Source: Mycolicibacterium litorale
GTDB taxonomy: Bacteria; Actinomycetota; Actinomycetes; Mycobacteriales; Mycobacteriaceae
Assembly (NCBI GenBank): GCA_002007745.1
Contig: CP019882.1
Span: 4,526,001-4,590,000 of the forward strand
Direction: 5' to 3'
Length of the DNA: 64,000 bases
Shown: positions 44,364 through 53,315 of the stretch, in pieces
Layout: each line of letters starts with the position of its first letter
Position numbering within the stretch: position 1 is the stretch's first letter
The notes under the pieces: model-generated
What the model saw: only the letters and a program-made list of their open reading frames with translations
Told to the model about the DNA's origin: nothing
Databases searched by the model: none
Translations under genes and position numbers: made by a program

Positions 44364-44534
44364 CGATGCGGCCCCCCAGGGCCGAGGAGGAAGCACGCCA
44401 TCTAGCACCGCGCGCTGACGATGCGGCCCCCCAGGGCCGAGGAGGAAGCACGCCATCTAGCACCGCGCGCTGACGATGCGGCCCCCCAGGGCCGAGGAGG
44501 AAGCGCGCCATCAAACACCGCGCTGACGATGCGG
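44361..44534. repeat. 55-bp tandem repeat, three copies plus a partial fourth
   Basis: Units start at 44361, 44416, 44471 and 44524, each with TGACGATGCGG. Units 1 and 2 are identical over 55 bases; unit 3 is 53 bases with a few changes; the fourth stops after 11 bases. Each unit holds GGCCCCCCAGGGCC, which can form a short hairpin, and GAGGAGGAAGC. The array fills the whole gap between the converging sdhB and acyl-CoA dehydrogenase genes, so it may act as a two-way terminator. VNTR-like; copy number may vary between strains. Confidence 0.9.
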
Positions 44535-45640
44535 TCACCGGCCGTCTTTGCGGCGCAACCGCTCGGTGACCGCCGCGCGGCTGGCCTCGTCGTCGTCGAG
44601 CCAGCTCGCGGCGATGTCCGCCCCGCCGCCCAGCGTGGACAGCACCCGCGCACGCTCGGACCACCGGTGCAGGCCGGTTTCCACCACATACCCCATGCCG
44701 CCATGCAGCTGGTGGGCATTGAGGGTGGCCCATTTGGCGGCGTTGGCCGCGTGCATACGGGCGATGGCGGTCTCCCGGACTGCGGTGCGGCCCTGACCGA
44801 TCCAGAACAGCGCTGAGCGGGCGGCCAACCATGCCGCCGACAGGGCGATGTGCATGTCGGCCACGATGTGCTGGGCGGCTTGGAAGGATGCGATCGGCCG
44901 GCCGAACTGGTGGCGCATGGTGGTGTATGCGACGGTGCGCTCGAGCACCGCCTCCCCACACCCACCAGATCCGCCGCGGTCACCGTGACCGCCGCGTTGG
45001 CCACCCTGCGCAGCTGGTCGGCGTCGCACGGCGCACCGCCGTTGAGCACGTCGTCGACCGGCACGTCGTCGAGCCGGACACATGATGCGTGCAGCCCACC
45101 CATCAGGTTCAACCGGCGCATGGTGACGCCGGGGGTGCGAAGCCCGACCACGAAGCCGAGGGTGTTGCCCGCGGGATCGGCGGCGGAGACGACGATCAGG
45201 TCGGCGGTGTCGGCGTCGGTGACGAAATCGGCTGTGCCGGTGAGCCGCCAACCGCCGTCGCGGGCGGGATCGGCTCGCACGACCGCGGTCACATCGGCGG
45301 CGTCGTTGGGGTTCCACAGCGCGGTGGTGGCGGCAGTGCGGCCCGCGGCAAGGTCGGGCAGCCAACGGGCGCAGGACTGTTCGCCGCCGAGCATGTGCAC
45401 GGCGTGCTCGGCGGCCACGCTGCTGTGCACCCGCACCGGGCACAGTGCGCGGCCGGCCTCGCGGGCGAAGACGCCGAGATCCGACAGCGTGCCGCCCGAG
45501 CCGCCGAAGCCCTCGGGCAATCCCAGCCCCAGCACCCCGGTGCCGGCGAGGTCACCCCACAGGTCCGCGCGGCCGGCGCTGAACAACCCGCGCAGGCTGG
45601 CCGCCAGGTCGCGTTCATCGTTTTCGGCAACGAGCTTCAT
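44535..45640 (-). CDS. acyl-CoA dehydrogenase (second of a pair), one-base frameshift as sequenced
   Basis: Corrected product about 368 aa. The N-terminal domain (GVLGLGLPEGFGGSGG) and middle beta domain (GWRLTGTADFVTDAD) are in one frame. The C-terminal helical domain (AVLERTVAYTTMRHQFGRPIASFQAAQH, LHGGMGYV) is in another. The break is at 44954-44957, CCCC on the + strand where CCCCC restores LVGVGEAVLERTV. It lies one base downstream of a second acyl-CoA dehydrogenase gene, an arrangement seen for mycobacterial heteromeric enzymes in steroid and fatty-acid breakdown. Substrate unknown. Confidence 0.85.
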
Positions 45641-45641
45641 C

Positions 45642-46820
45642 TCATCTCCCGTACGACGGCATACCGTCGCCGCGTTGGGCGATCACGTCGCGCAGTACCT
45701 CGTTGGTGCCGCCACCGAAGCGCATCAGCGGCGCGAACCGGTAGAGCTTCTCGAATCGCCCACCGGCCGGGGCTTCCGGATTGCGATGCGCCAGCAAGCC
45801 TTCGGCACCCAGCAGGTCGATTCCCAAGTCGGCGATGCGCTGGCGCAGTTCGCTGCTGAACACCTTTTCGACGCTGACCTCCACGGTGGGGATCAGCCCG
45901 TCGGCCAGCAGGGAGGACGCCTCGTAGCCCATCAACCCGGCGACCTCGACGTCGGCCTCGGCCTGGGCCAGCCGGCGCCGGAAGGCGGGGTTGTCGATCG
46001 GGATGGACCCGTCGCGGCGCGGCATGCGGGCCAGTACCTGCAGTTCGTCGAGCGCACGGCGAAGGTCACCGGCGTTGGTCAGCGCGCCACGTTCGAGATC
46101 GAGCGCACCGGTGATGTAGGACCATCCGCGGTTCTCCTCGCCGATCAGGTTCGTGGCCGGCACCCGGACGTCGTCGAAGAAGACTTCGTTGGTGCGGTAG
46201 CCGGACCAGGCGATGAGCGGGCGGATCCGAACCCCGGCGGTGTCGACGGGGACCACGATCACCGAGATGCCGCGATGGCGCTGTGCCTGCGGGTCGGTCC
46301 GGACACACAGCCACTCGTGGGTCGACTGTTGCGCCCCGCTGTTCCAGATCTTGGACCCGTTGATCACCCACTCGTCGCCTTCACGTACCGCCCTGGTCCG
46401 CAGGGCGGCGAGGTCGGTTCCGGCCTCGGGTTCGGAATAGCCGAGCGCACAGGTCATCTCGCCCCGGGCGATGAGCGGAAGGAACTCCCGCTTGTTCTGT
46501 TCGGTGCCGTGCCGCATGATCATCGGCGCGATCGAGGTGACCGTCAGGTCGGGTCCCGGCGCACCCCAGTACTCGAACTCGGTCATCAGCAGGTGCAGGT
46601 GCACCGGTCCGAGCCCGAGCCCGCCGTACTCGGCCGGCCAGTTCAGGCCGAACCATCCCTTGGCGCCTAGTTTTCGGCGAAAGGCGGCCACCTCGCCACC
46701 GGGATGTTCCAGATTGTGTTCGGCGATCTCGGCACGAAGTGCGTCAGTGACGTTCTCCCGCAGGAATTCCCGGACCTCAGTCAGCCAGGCGCGCTGCTGG
46801 GGGTCAAGGGCGAAATCCAC
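45642..46820 (-). CDS. acyl-CoA dehydrogenase (first of a pair)
   Basis: 392 aa FAD enzyme. Features: GWFGLNWPAEYGGLG, the FAD/substrate segment CALGYSEPEAGTDLAAL, then KIWNSGAQQSTH, and a C-terminal LMRFGGGTNEVLRDVIAQRG. In the last motif the Glu of the common YEGT catalytic position is Gly. A Glu in ALDLERGAL lies where isovaleryl-CoA dehydrogenase has its base, so catalysis may use that or a heteromeric site shared with the partner. GTG 46820 is eight bases after TAGGGT. Long-chain or ring substrates are likely for this FadE class. Confidence 0.87.
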   Translation of the reverse strand: MDFALDPQQRAWLTEVREFLRENVTDALRAEIAEHNLEHPGGEVAAFRRKLGAKGWFGLNWPAEYGGLGLGPVHLHLLMTEFEYWGAPGPDLTVTSIAPMIMRHGTEQNKREFLPLIARGEMTCALGYSEPEAGTDLAALRTRAVREGDEWVINGSKIWNSGAQQSTHEWLCVRTDPQAQRHRGISVIVVPVDTAGVRIRPLIAWSGYRTNEVFFDDVRVPATNLIGEENRGWSYITGALDLERGALTNAGDLRRALDELQVLARMPRRDGSIPIDNPAFRRRLAQAEADVEVAGLMGYEASSLLADGLIPTVEVSVEKVFSSELRQRIADLGIDLLGAEGLLAHRNPEAPAGGRFEKLYRFAPLMRFGGGTNEVLRDVIAQRGDGMPSYGR

Positions 46821-46828
46821 AACAGAGC

Positions 46829-46834
46829 ACCCTA
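46829..46834 (-). promoter_or_regulatory. -10 hexamer TAGGGT for the acyl-CoA dehydrogenase pair
   Basis: Reverse-strand TAGGGT with eight bases to the GTG at 46820; a reverse-strand TTGACG lies 15 bases further upstream. Confidence 0.45.
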
Positions 46835-46913
46835 GCCGAGTAGTTAGTTCGTCAACCGAATATTGCTGTGGATCGCCGTGTCACATTTCGCATCCCGCGG
46901 GCATCTAGAGGGC

Positions 46914-47504
46914 ATGAACACCACGACCCGCCTCGAGCCCCTCTCCCCACAGCGGTCTTCCCCGCTGATCCGGCTGATGTACCGCTGGGCCAGGCGCCGC
47001 TTCGGTGAAGTCCCGGAACCCTTCGCCGTGTACGCCCACCACCCGCGTCTGCTGGCAGCCAACGCCGCCCACGAGGGTCTGCTGCAGAGCGGATCCAAGA
47101 CGCTGCCGGTCAGCGTCCGCGAGCTGGCCGTGTTCTGGACCGCCCGCACCGTCGGCTGCTCGTGGTGTGTGGATTTCGGGCGAATGCTCATGCGCCTGGA
47201 AGGCTTGGACCTCGACCGGCTCCGGCATATCGACGACTACGCCACCTCGCCGCTCTACACCGACGACGAGCGCGCGGCGATCGGCTACGCGAACGCCATG
47301 ACCACCGATCCGCACACCGTCACCGATGCGCAGGTGGCCGATCTTCGCCGCCGCTTCGGCGCGGCGGGGGTCGTCGAGTTGACGTACCACGTCGGTGTGG
47401 AGAACATGCGAGCACGGATGAACGCGGCGCTGGGCATCACCGAGCAGGGGTTCGGCTCGGGAAACGCCTGCCGAGTGCCGTGGACGGACCAGGAGCCGCG
47501 TTAG
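46914..47504 (+). CDS. carboxymuconolactone decarboxylase / AhpD-like protein
   Basis: 196 aa. The active-site-like segment VGCSWCVDFGRM carries the CxxC pair of AhpD-type peroxidase partners, inside a helical CMD fold (SVRELAVFWTARTVG before it and VVELTYHVGVENMRARMN after). Such proteins act in peroxide defence or as uncharacterised decarboxylase-like proteins. ATG 46914 was chosen as the first start that precedes the conserved region; upstream GTG codons are in frame. It is divergent from the acyl-CoA dehydrogenases. Confidence 0.8.
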   Translation: MNTTTRLEPLSPQRSSPLIRLMYRWARRRFGEVPEPFAVYAHHPRLLAANAAHEGLLQSGSKTLPVSVRELAVFWTARTVGCSWCVDFGRMLMRLEGLDLDRLRHIDDYATSPLYTDDERAAIGYANAMTTDPHTVTDAQVADLRRRFGAAGVVELTYHVGVENMRARMNAALGITEQGFGSGNACRVPWTDQEPR

Positions 47505-47522
47505 GCCACCCTCATTCTTGCC

Positions 47523-47564
47523 ACGGATTCCATCGCTTTATTACCTCGATGAAAACAAATCCGT
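47523..47564. promoter_or_regulatory. nested inverted repeats upstream of the permease gene
   Basis: Outer arms ACGGATT (47523-47529) and AATCCGT (47558-47564), inner arms CATCG (47531-47535) and CGATG (47547-47551), in an AT-rich stretch between two genes. It could be an operator, or the terminator of the AhpD-like gene. No poly-T tail is present. Confidence 0.35.
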
Positions 47565-47636
47565 AGATTTGACGCGCGTGTTCGACTGAAACCGTACTCT
47601 CATCTCGTTGATTCAGGCGTTTGAGCAGGAGATGCC

Positions 47637-49379
47637 ATGAGTAAGGGTGAACTGACCCTGGAGCCCGGCGGTCCCGGCCCCACCACATCCGTCGAAAGCA
47701 AAGGACTCAAGGGCGGCGCGCTGGGACTGGTGTCCAGCATCGTCGTCGGCATGGCGTCCACCGCACCGGCCTACTCGCTGGCCGCCACCCTCGGTCTGAT
47801 CGTCGCCAGCGGTGGCGCACTGCTGGCCGGCGTCAAAGCACCGGCCATCGTGTTGATCGCCTTCATCCCGATGTACATGATCGCGGTCGCCTACCAGGAG
47901 CTGAACAAGGCCGAACCGGACTGCGGCACCACCTTCACCTGGGCCTCGCGCGCGTTCGGTCCGCTGATCGGCTGGCTCGGCGGCTGGGGCATCATCGCCG
48001 CCGACGTGATCGTGATGGCCAACCTGGCCCAGATCGCAGGCGCCTACTCCTTCACCTTCGCCGGCGACCTCGGCTGGACGTCGGCCGCCGAACTGGCCGA
48101 CAGCACGTTGTGGTCCACCGTGGCCGGCGTCATCTGGATCATCCTGATGACCTACATCTGCTACCGCGGCATCGAGGTGTCGGCACGCATCCAGTACGGC
48201 CTGCTCGGCATCGAGATCGTGGTGCTGGTGGTGTTCTCGATCATCGCCCTGATCAAGGTCTACGCGGGCAAGGCCGAGACCTACTCGCTGCACCCCTCGT
48301 TGTCCTGGTTCTGGCCCGGCGGGCTCGACTTCGGTACCGTCATCGCCCCGGCGATCCTGACGGCCATCTTCATCTACTGGGGCTGGGACACCGCGGTGGC
48401 CTGCAACGAGGAATCCGACGACCCCGGCACCACCCCGGGACGCGCCGCGGTGATCTCCACGTTCCTGCTGCTGGCCACCTATGCACTGGTCAGCGTGTCG
48501 GCGATCGCCTTCGCCGGTACCGGCACCGACGGGATCGGCCTGGGCAACCCCGACAATGCCGCCGACGCGTTCGCCGCGATCGGCCCCGACCTGTTCGGCG
48601 ACAGCATCCTGGGCAAGATCGGGCTGCTGCTGCTGTCGGCGTCGATCCTGACCTCGGCGTCGGCCTCCACGCAGACCACGATCCTGCCGACCGCCCGAAC
48701 CACGCTGTCGATGGGCGTCTACAAGGCGCTGCCGCAATCGTTCGCCAAGATCCACCGGACCTACCTCACCCCCACCACGTCGACCGTCGTCATGGGCGCG
48801 GTGTCCATCGGGTTCTACGTGTTGTTCACGCTGATCAGCTCGAACCTGTTGTCGGCGTTGATCGGTTCGGTGGGCCTGATGATCGCGTTCTACTACGGCC
48901 TCACCGGCTTCGCGTGCGTGTGGTTCTACCGCAAGGACCTCACCGCGTCGACGCGCGACTTCGTGATGCGCGGGGTGGTGCCGCTGCTCGGCGGCGTGAT
49001 CCTGCTGGTCGTGTTCGCCTACGGCCTGGTCCAGTACGCCAAGCCGGACTGGCTGACCGACGAGAACGGCAACAACGTCACGATCTTCGGGTTCGGCGCG
49101 GTGGCCGTGGTCGGCATCGGCGCCCTGGTGCTGGGGGTGATCCTGATGGTGGTCTGGTGGCTGATGTCACCGGACTTCTTCCGGGGGCGCACGCTGTCGC
49201 GGCGCTCCAGCGCGGATCTGGTGCTCACCCCGGCCACCGCGGTGGAGGCGCACTTCGGGCTGCCCGACTCCGGTGACATGCCGACGGTGATCTCACCGGA
49301 TCTGTCCAACCTGCCACCGGGAGAGACGGCGCTGAACCCCGAGACCGGAGAGGAATTCACCCGCGGGCCGCAAGCCTGA
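47637..49379 (+). CDS. APC-superfamily amino acid/amine permease
   Basis: 580 aa with about twelve membrane helices. The first helix carries GLVSSIVVGMASTAPAYSLA, the Gly-rich substrate-binding break of APC transporters; CGTTFTWASRAFGPLIGW and YWGWDTAVACNEESDDPGTTPG follow. A hydrophilic C-terminal tail of about 60 residues is acidic. AGGAGA lies before the ATG. The gene precedes an amine-degradation gene set (dehydrogenase, Lrp, aminotransferase), so uptake of amino acids or polyamines for that pathway is likely; specificity cannot be read from the sequence. Confidence 0.88.
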   Translation: MSKGELTLEPGGPGPTTSVESKGLKGGALGLVSSIVVGMASTAPAYSLAATLGLIVASGGALLAGVKAPAIVLIAFIPMYMIAVAYQELNKAEPDCGTTFTWASRAFGPLIGWLGGWGIIAADVIVMANLAQIAGAYSFTFAGDLGWTSAAELADSTLWSTVAGVIWIILMTYICYRGIEVSARIQYGLLGIEIVVLVVFSIIALIKVYAGKAETYSLHPSLSWFWPGGLDFGTVIAPAILTAIFIYWGWDTAVACNEESDDPGTTPGRAAVISTFLLLATYALVSVSAIAFAGTGTDGIGLGNPDNAADAFAAIGPDLFGDSILGKIGLLLLSASILTSASASTQTTILPTARTTLSMGVYKALPQSFAKIHRTYLTPTTSTVVMGAVSIGFYVLFTLISSNLLSALIGSVGLMIAFYYGLTGFACVWFYRKDLTASTRDFVMRGVVPLLGGVILLVVFAYGLVQYAKPDWLTDENGNNVTIFGFGAVAVVGIGALVLGVILMVVWWLMSPDFFRGRTLSRRSSADLVLTPATAVEAHFGLPDSGDMPTVISPDLSNLPPGETALNPETGEEFTRGPQA

Positions 49380-49397
49380 CGGGTCACACGGGTCGCC

Positions 49398-50069
49398 TTA
49401 CCCCGCCTGCCACTTCAGGTGGCCGACCACGGCCACCACGGCGGTGATCACGGCCGCCAGATACACCGGGAAGCCGGGGTCGACGCGCAGCAGCGAGGCG
49501 CCGCAGAACGCACCGGCAATGATCACCACGATGGCCCACAGTCTGCGGTGGGTGAGCCAGAGCCAGCCGGGGCCGAACAGGGTTTCACTGGCGTAGGCGG
49601 TCAGGGTGGATGTCACCACGACGGTGGTGATGTCGGCTACCGCCAGCATCCGCGCGACCGCGGCCTGTGCTCCCATCAGGGTCGCCAGCGTGGCGGCGAT
49701 GCCGACGCCGACCGCCGCGTCCCCGCCGGTCCGAACGACCGTCAACACCGTCGCGGCCACAGCGAGGGCCATCGCACTGGTGGCGAACACCGCGGTCACC
49801 ACCGGCTCCCACCCACTGTTGCGGCGTTGCAGCAGCCGGCCGACCACCGCGGCGCCGACCACGTAGGCGCCCAGCGCCACCAGTGGGCCGGCGACCGGGA
49901 GTTCGTCCTCGCCGGCCATACCCATCCCCAGGATCACCACATTGCCGGTCATGTTGCCGGTGAACACCCGGTCCAGCGCGAGATAGCCCACCGCGTCGAG
50001 CAATCCGGTGACGAAGGTCAGTGCCAGCATCAGCCACAGCTGCAGATGGGTGCGGACGAACCCGGTCAC
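49398..50069 (-). CDS. DUF1275 (YoaK-like) membrane protein
   Basis: 223 aa with about six hydrophobic helices and the DUF1275 start LMLALTFVTGLLDAVGYLALDRVFTGNMTGN-type region (residues 13-43), where FTGNMTGNVV is characteristic. The family has no agreed function; some members are linked to transport or stress. GTG 50069 overlaps the stop of the gamma-glutamyltransferase-like gene (GTGA), so the two are one transcription unit. The stop lies 19 bases from the convergent permease gene. Confidence 0.82.
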   Translation of the reverse strand: MTGFVRTHLQLWLMLALTFVTGLLDAVGYLALDRVFTGNMTGNVVILGMGMAGEDELPVAGPLVALGAYVVGAAVVGRLLQRRNSGWEPVVTAVFATSAMALAVAATVLTVVRTGGDAAVGVGIAATLATLMGAQAAVARMLAVADITTVVVTSTLTAYASETLFGPGWLWLTHRRLWAIVVIIAGAFCGASLLRVDPGFPVYLAAVITAVVAVVGHLKWQAG

Positions 50070-51631
50070 GGCGGCGTGGGGCGGGGGTAGTGCACCACCA
50101 CGGCGGCGCCATCCGAACGCGGGTCGGACGCGGCGGTCAGCGCCCCGCCGTCGTCGGCGACGATCACGTTGGCCTGCCCCAGGAATTCGGTGTGGGCAGC
50201 GACGACGGTCGGCGTGAAACCGGCCCGCCGGATCGATGCGACCGCACCGTCAGGAAGGTCGGCCTCGACGGTCACGGTGTCCGGGCCGCCGCCGTTCTGG
50301 TTGCCGACGATGGCGCGCGGCGCTGCGACCGCATCGATCGCTGCGGCACCGGCCAGCCCGCGCAGCAAGATTTGGGCGAGGATCTGCGGTTGACCCTGGC
50401 CCCCCATCGTCGACAGTACGTGGCCTATCCTGCCCTGCCGCAGGGTCATCGCAGGCATCAACGTGTGCGCCGGGCGTTTGCGCGGGGCGATCACGTTCGG
50501 CGAAGCCGGGTTCAGGCTGAACCCGCAGCCGCGGTTGTGGAACAGCACACCGGTCGCCGGATCGATGAGTCCGGACCCGAACGCGTGGTAGACGCTCTGG
50601 ATGAGCGACACCGCGTATCCCTGGCCGTCGGCGGCCGCAATGCCGACGGTGTCGCCGCGCGGCGTGCCCGACGCCACGGCGGCAGACCCGCCCGGTGGTG
50701 TGCCGGCAGCCAGGCCGGCCGCGACGAAGCGGGGATCGGCAAGTCCGCTGTCACGAATCGCGTTGCCCTGGTGGAAGGCCCGCAGGAGTTCCCCCATCCC
50801 GTCACCGACGGGTTCATCGATGCCCTGCTCGTGCACCGCGGCCAGCGCTCTCAGCAAGAGGAAGCCCTGGCTGTTCGGCGGGCTGGTCAGCACGGTGAGC
50901 TCACCGAACTCCATCCGCAGTGGCTCCTGGACCTCCGGTGCGAAGTCCGCGAAATCGGCCAGGCACAAGCTGGATTGGTGTGACCGCAGATGAGCCACCA
51001 TCCGCTCGGCGAGCACACCCGCGTAGAACGCGTCGGGCCCCTCGGCGCGCAACATCGCCAGGGTGTCGGCCAGCGCCGGCTGCCGCAGCAGGTCGCCGGC
51101 GCCCAGGGACACTCCGCGCGGCCGGAACACCCGATCGAAGTCCTCGGTGCCGATCAGGTCGGCGTTCTCAGGGTCGTTGAGGTGGTTGGCCAGTGACGGC
51201 GCCACCGCGACGCCGTCTCGGGCAAGCACCTCGGCGGCACTCAGGGTCGCACTCCATGAGATACGGGACCCGAAGGCGCGCATGGCTTCCCAGCCCCGCA
51301 CTCCGCCCGGCACGGTAACCGGGTCGGCACCGCGGGCCGGCAGCCAGTCGCCGTGTCGGGCGCGCAGCGCGTCGGCGTCCACCCCGGTGCCCGCCCAGCC
51401 CGACGCGTTGACACAACGAACCTCGCCGTCCGGGGTCCGGATCAGGGCGAAGAGATCGCCGCCGAGCGCGACGTTGTGCGGATAGACCACGGTCAGTACC
51501 GCCGCGGCCGCGATCGCCGCGTCGATGGCCGTGCCACCGTCGCGCAGCACGCGCGCGCCCGCGTCGGTGGCCAGCACATGTGGGCTGGCCAACGCCGCGA
51601 CTATCGGTCGACCGCCGGATGAGGCAGACAC
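50066..51631 (-). CDS. gamma-glutamyltransferase-family Ntn hydrolase
   Basis: About 521 aa. Family features: VLATDAGARVLRDGGTAIDAA near the N-terminus, YPHNVALGGDLFAL, TSPPNSQGFLLLRAL, and the self-cleavage region GDTVGIAAADGQG with the Thr of GDT as the expected N-terminal nucleophile after processing; SVYHAFGSGL and THMGGQ-like STMGGQGQPQ follow. No signal peptide, so cytoplasmic and like the YwrD-type subgroup. Start: GAAGGAG at 51643-51649 suits GTG 51631; GTG 51643 is alternative. It sits with DUF1275 and opposite a permease in an amine-use region, so hydrolysis of gamma-glutamyl amines is possible. Confidence 0.83.
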   Translation of the reverse strand: MSASSGGRPIVAALASPHVLATDAGARVLRDGGTAIDAAIAAAAVLTVVYPHNVALGGDLFALIRTPDGEVRCVNASGWAGTGVDADALRARHGDWLPARGADPVTVPGGVRGWEAMRAFGSRISWSATLSAAEVLARDGVAVAPSLANHLNDPENADLIGTEDFDRVFRPRGVSLGAGDLLRQPALADTLAMLRAEGPDAFYAGVLAERMVAHLRSHQSSLCLADFADFAPEVQEPLRMEFGELTVLTSPPNSQGFLLLRALAAVHEQGIDEPVGDGMGELLRAFHQGNAIRDSGLADPRFVAAGLAAGTPPGGSAAVASGTPRGDTVGIAAADGQGYAVSLIQSVYHAFGSGLIDPATGVLFHNRGCGFSLNPASPNVIAPRKRPAHTLMPAMTLRQGRIGHVLSTMGGQGQPQILAQILLRGLAGAAAIDAVAAPRAIVGNQNGGGPDTVTVEADLPDGAVASIRRAGFTPTVVAAHTEFLGQANVIVADDGGALTAASDPRSDGAAVVVHYPRPTPP

Positions 51632-51696
51632 AGAAGAGATCACTCCTTCACCGCAAGCTTGTGCCACTACCCGCCCAAGCGAGCCGAACCGGCCAC

Positions 51697-53199
51697 CTAC
51701 CGGAGCTTGAAAATGGTTCGGTGCCAGTCCTTTTCAGCCACGCCGGTGATGTCGCTCATGACGTGCTTGATGGTCAGGTACTCCTCGAAGGAGTAGTCGC
51801 TCATGTCCTTGCCGAACCCTGAGGCGCCGACGCCGCCGTGCGGCATCTCGGAGATGATGGGGATGTGGTCGTTGATCCACACACAGCCGGCGTTGATCTC
51901 GCGCGAGGCGCGCTGGGCACGGTAGACGTCACGGGTCCATGCCGAGGCGGCCAACCCGTAGTCGGTGTCGTTGGCCTGGCGCAGCGCGTCGTCGTCACCG
52001 TCGTGCGGGCGCACCGTGAGCACCGGGCCGAAGATCTCGTCGCGGTACACCTCGCTGGTCTCGCTGACGTCGGCGATCAGCGTGGGCAGAAAGAACGAGC
52101 CGGGCCGATCCGGGGCGGCGCCCCCGGTCACGATCCGCCCGCCCTGGCCGGGCGCCCGGGCCACCATCGCGGCGACCTTCTCGCGGTGCGCCGCCGAGAT
52201 CAACGGACCCAGGTCGGTTTCGGGATCGTGCGGATCGCCCACGACGAGTTTGGCCATCAGCTCGGCCACCCCGGCGACGAAGTCGTCATAGAGGTTGCGG
52301 GCCACGATCGCGCGGGTGGCCGCGGTGCAGTCCTGCCCGGTGTTGATCAAGGACCCGGCCACCGCACCATGGACGGCCGCATCCAGGTCGGCGTCGTCGA
52401 ACACCACGAAGGGCGCCTTACCACCGAGTTCGAGCTGGGTGCGGTGGCCGTGCACCGCCGCCGCAGCCATCACCCGACGCCCCACCGCCGTCGACCCGGT
52501 GAACGTCACCACGTCGACGTCACGATGCCCGGCCAGCGCGGTGCCGACATCGGCGCCCGCGCCGGTGATCACGTTGAGCACCCCGTCGGGCAGTCCGGCC
52601 TCGCTGGCCAAGCGGGCCAGCGTCAAGGTGGTCAGGGGTGTCAACTCGGCCGGCTTGATCACCACCGAACACCCCGCCGCCAACGCGGGGATGACCTTCC
52701 ACACCGCCATCTGCAACGGGTAGTTCCACGGCGTGATCGTCGCGACCACCCCGACCGCCTCCCGCCGGATCGACGAGGTGTGGTCACCGGAGTACTCCGC
52801 GCTGGCCTTACCCTCCAGATGCCGAGCCGCTCCCGCGAAGAACGCGATGTTGTCGATGCTGCCCGGCACGTCGAACTCGGTGGCCAGCCGCACCGGCTTA
52901 CCCGTCTGGGACACCTCTTCGGCGACGATCTGCTCGGCGTGGGCGTCACACAGTTCGGCCAGCTTGGCCAACACCGCCGACCGCGCCGCCGGCGTCGCCG
53001 ACTTCCACCCACCCAGCGCCGCCCGCGCCGAAGCCACCGCGGCGTCGACATCGACGGGCTCGGCCAATGCCAGCTCGGCCACGACGCCACCGTCGGCGGG
53101 ATTGACCACCTGATGCAGGCTGCCGCCGGTCACCACCGGCGCACCATCAATCCAGCTACTGGGCACGATCTTGGTCTTGTCAGAGGCTAGTGCGGTCAC
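51697..53199 (-). CDS. aldehyde dehydrogenase, gamma-aminobutyraldehyde dehydrogenase type
   Basis: 500 aa NAD(P)-dependent aldehyde dehydrogenase. Motifs: ITPWNYPLQMAVWK, FTGSTAVGRRV, general base Glu in LELGGKAP, and nucleophile Cys in NTGQDCTAATR. The NTGQDCTA pattern is typical of PatD/aminobutyraldehyde dehydrogenases of putrescine breakdown. GTG 53199 lies six bases after TACCGT. It is divergent from an Lrp-regulator/aminotransferase operon, which supplies the preceding transamination step in such pathways. Betaine- or succinate-semialdehyde activity cannot be excluded. Confidence 0.88.
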   Translation of the reverse strand: MTALASDKTKIVPSSWIDGAPVVTGGSLHQVVNPADGGVVAELALAEPVDVDAAVASARAALGGWKSATPAARSAVLAKLAELCDAHAEQIVAEEVSQTGKPVRLATEFDVPGSIDNIAFFAGAARHLEGKASAEYSGDHTSSIRREAVGVVATITPWNYPLQMAVWKVIPALAAGCSVVIKPAELTPLTTLTLARLASEAGLPDGVLNVITGAGADVGTALAGHRDVDVVTFTGSTAVGRRVMAAAAVHGHRTQLELGGKAPFVVFDDADLDAAVHGAVAGSLINTGQDCTAATRAIVARNLYDDFVAGVAELMAKLVVGDPHDPETDLGPLISAAHREKVAAMVARAPGQGGRIVTGGAAPDRPGSFFLPTLIADVSETSEVYRDEIFGPVLTVRPHDGDDDALRQANDTDYGLAASAWTRDVYRAQRASREINAGCVWINDHIPIISEMPHGGVGASGFGKDMSDYSFEEYLTIKHVMSDITGVAEKDWHRTIFKLR

Positions 53200-53205
53200 G
53201 ATCCC

Positions 53206-53211
53206 ACGGTA
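53206..53211 (-). promoter_or_regulatory. -10 hexamer TACCGT for the aldehyde dehydrogenase gene
   Basis: Reverse-strand TACCGT with six bases to the GTG at 53199. Confidence 0.4.
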
Positions 53212-53281
53212 ACCGACCCGCCCAGACAGTGCTACGCATTACCGCAGTATGAGTACGTAAATACGACCAATTTCATCGATC

Positions 53282-53300
53282 CCGTTGCTTAAAACAACGG
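53282..53300. promoter_or_regulatory. candidate Lrp operator (CCGTTG-N7-CAACGG)
   Basis: Perfect 6-base arms around an AT-rich 7-base centre (CTTAAAA), 16 bases before the lrp ATG, in the divergent region with the aldehyde dehydrogenase. The position fits autoregulation and control of both sides. A TACGTA palindrome lies further upstream. Confidence 0.5.
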
Positions 53301-53315
53301 ATTCCGTGCACAATC

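Noticed and set aside
44361..44534. CRISPR array
   Set aside because: Units are directly adjacent with no unique spacers, and no cas genes are nearby. It is a plain tandem repeat.
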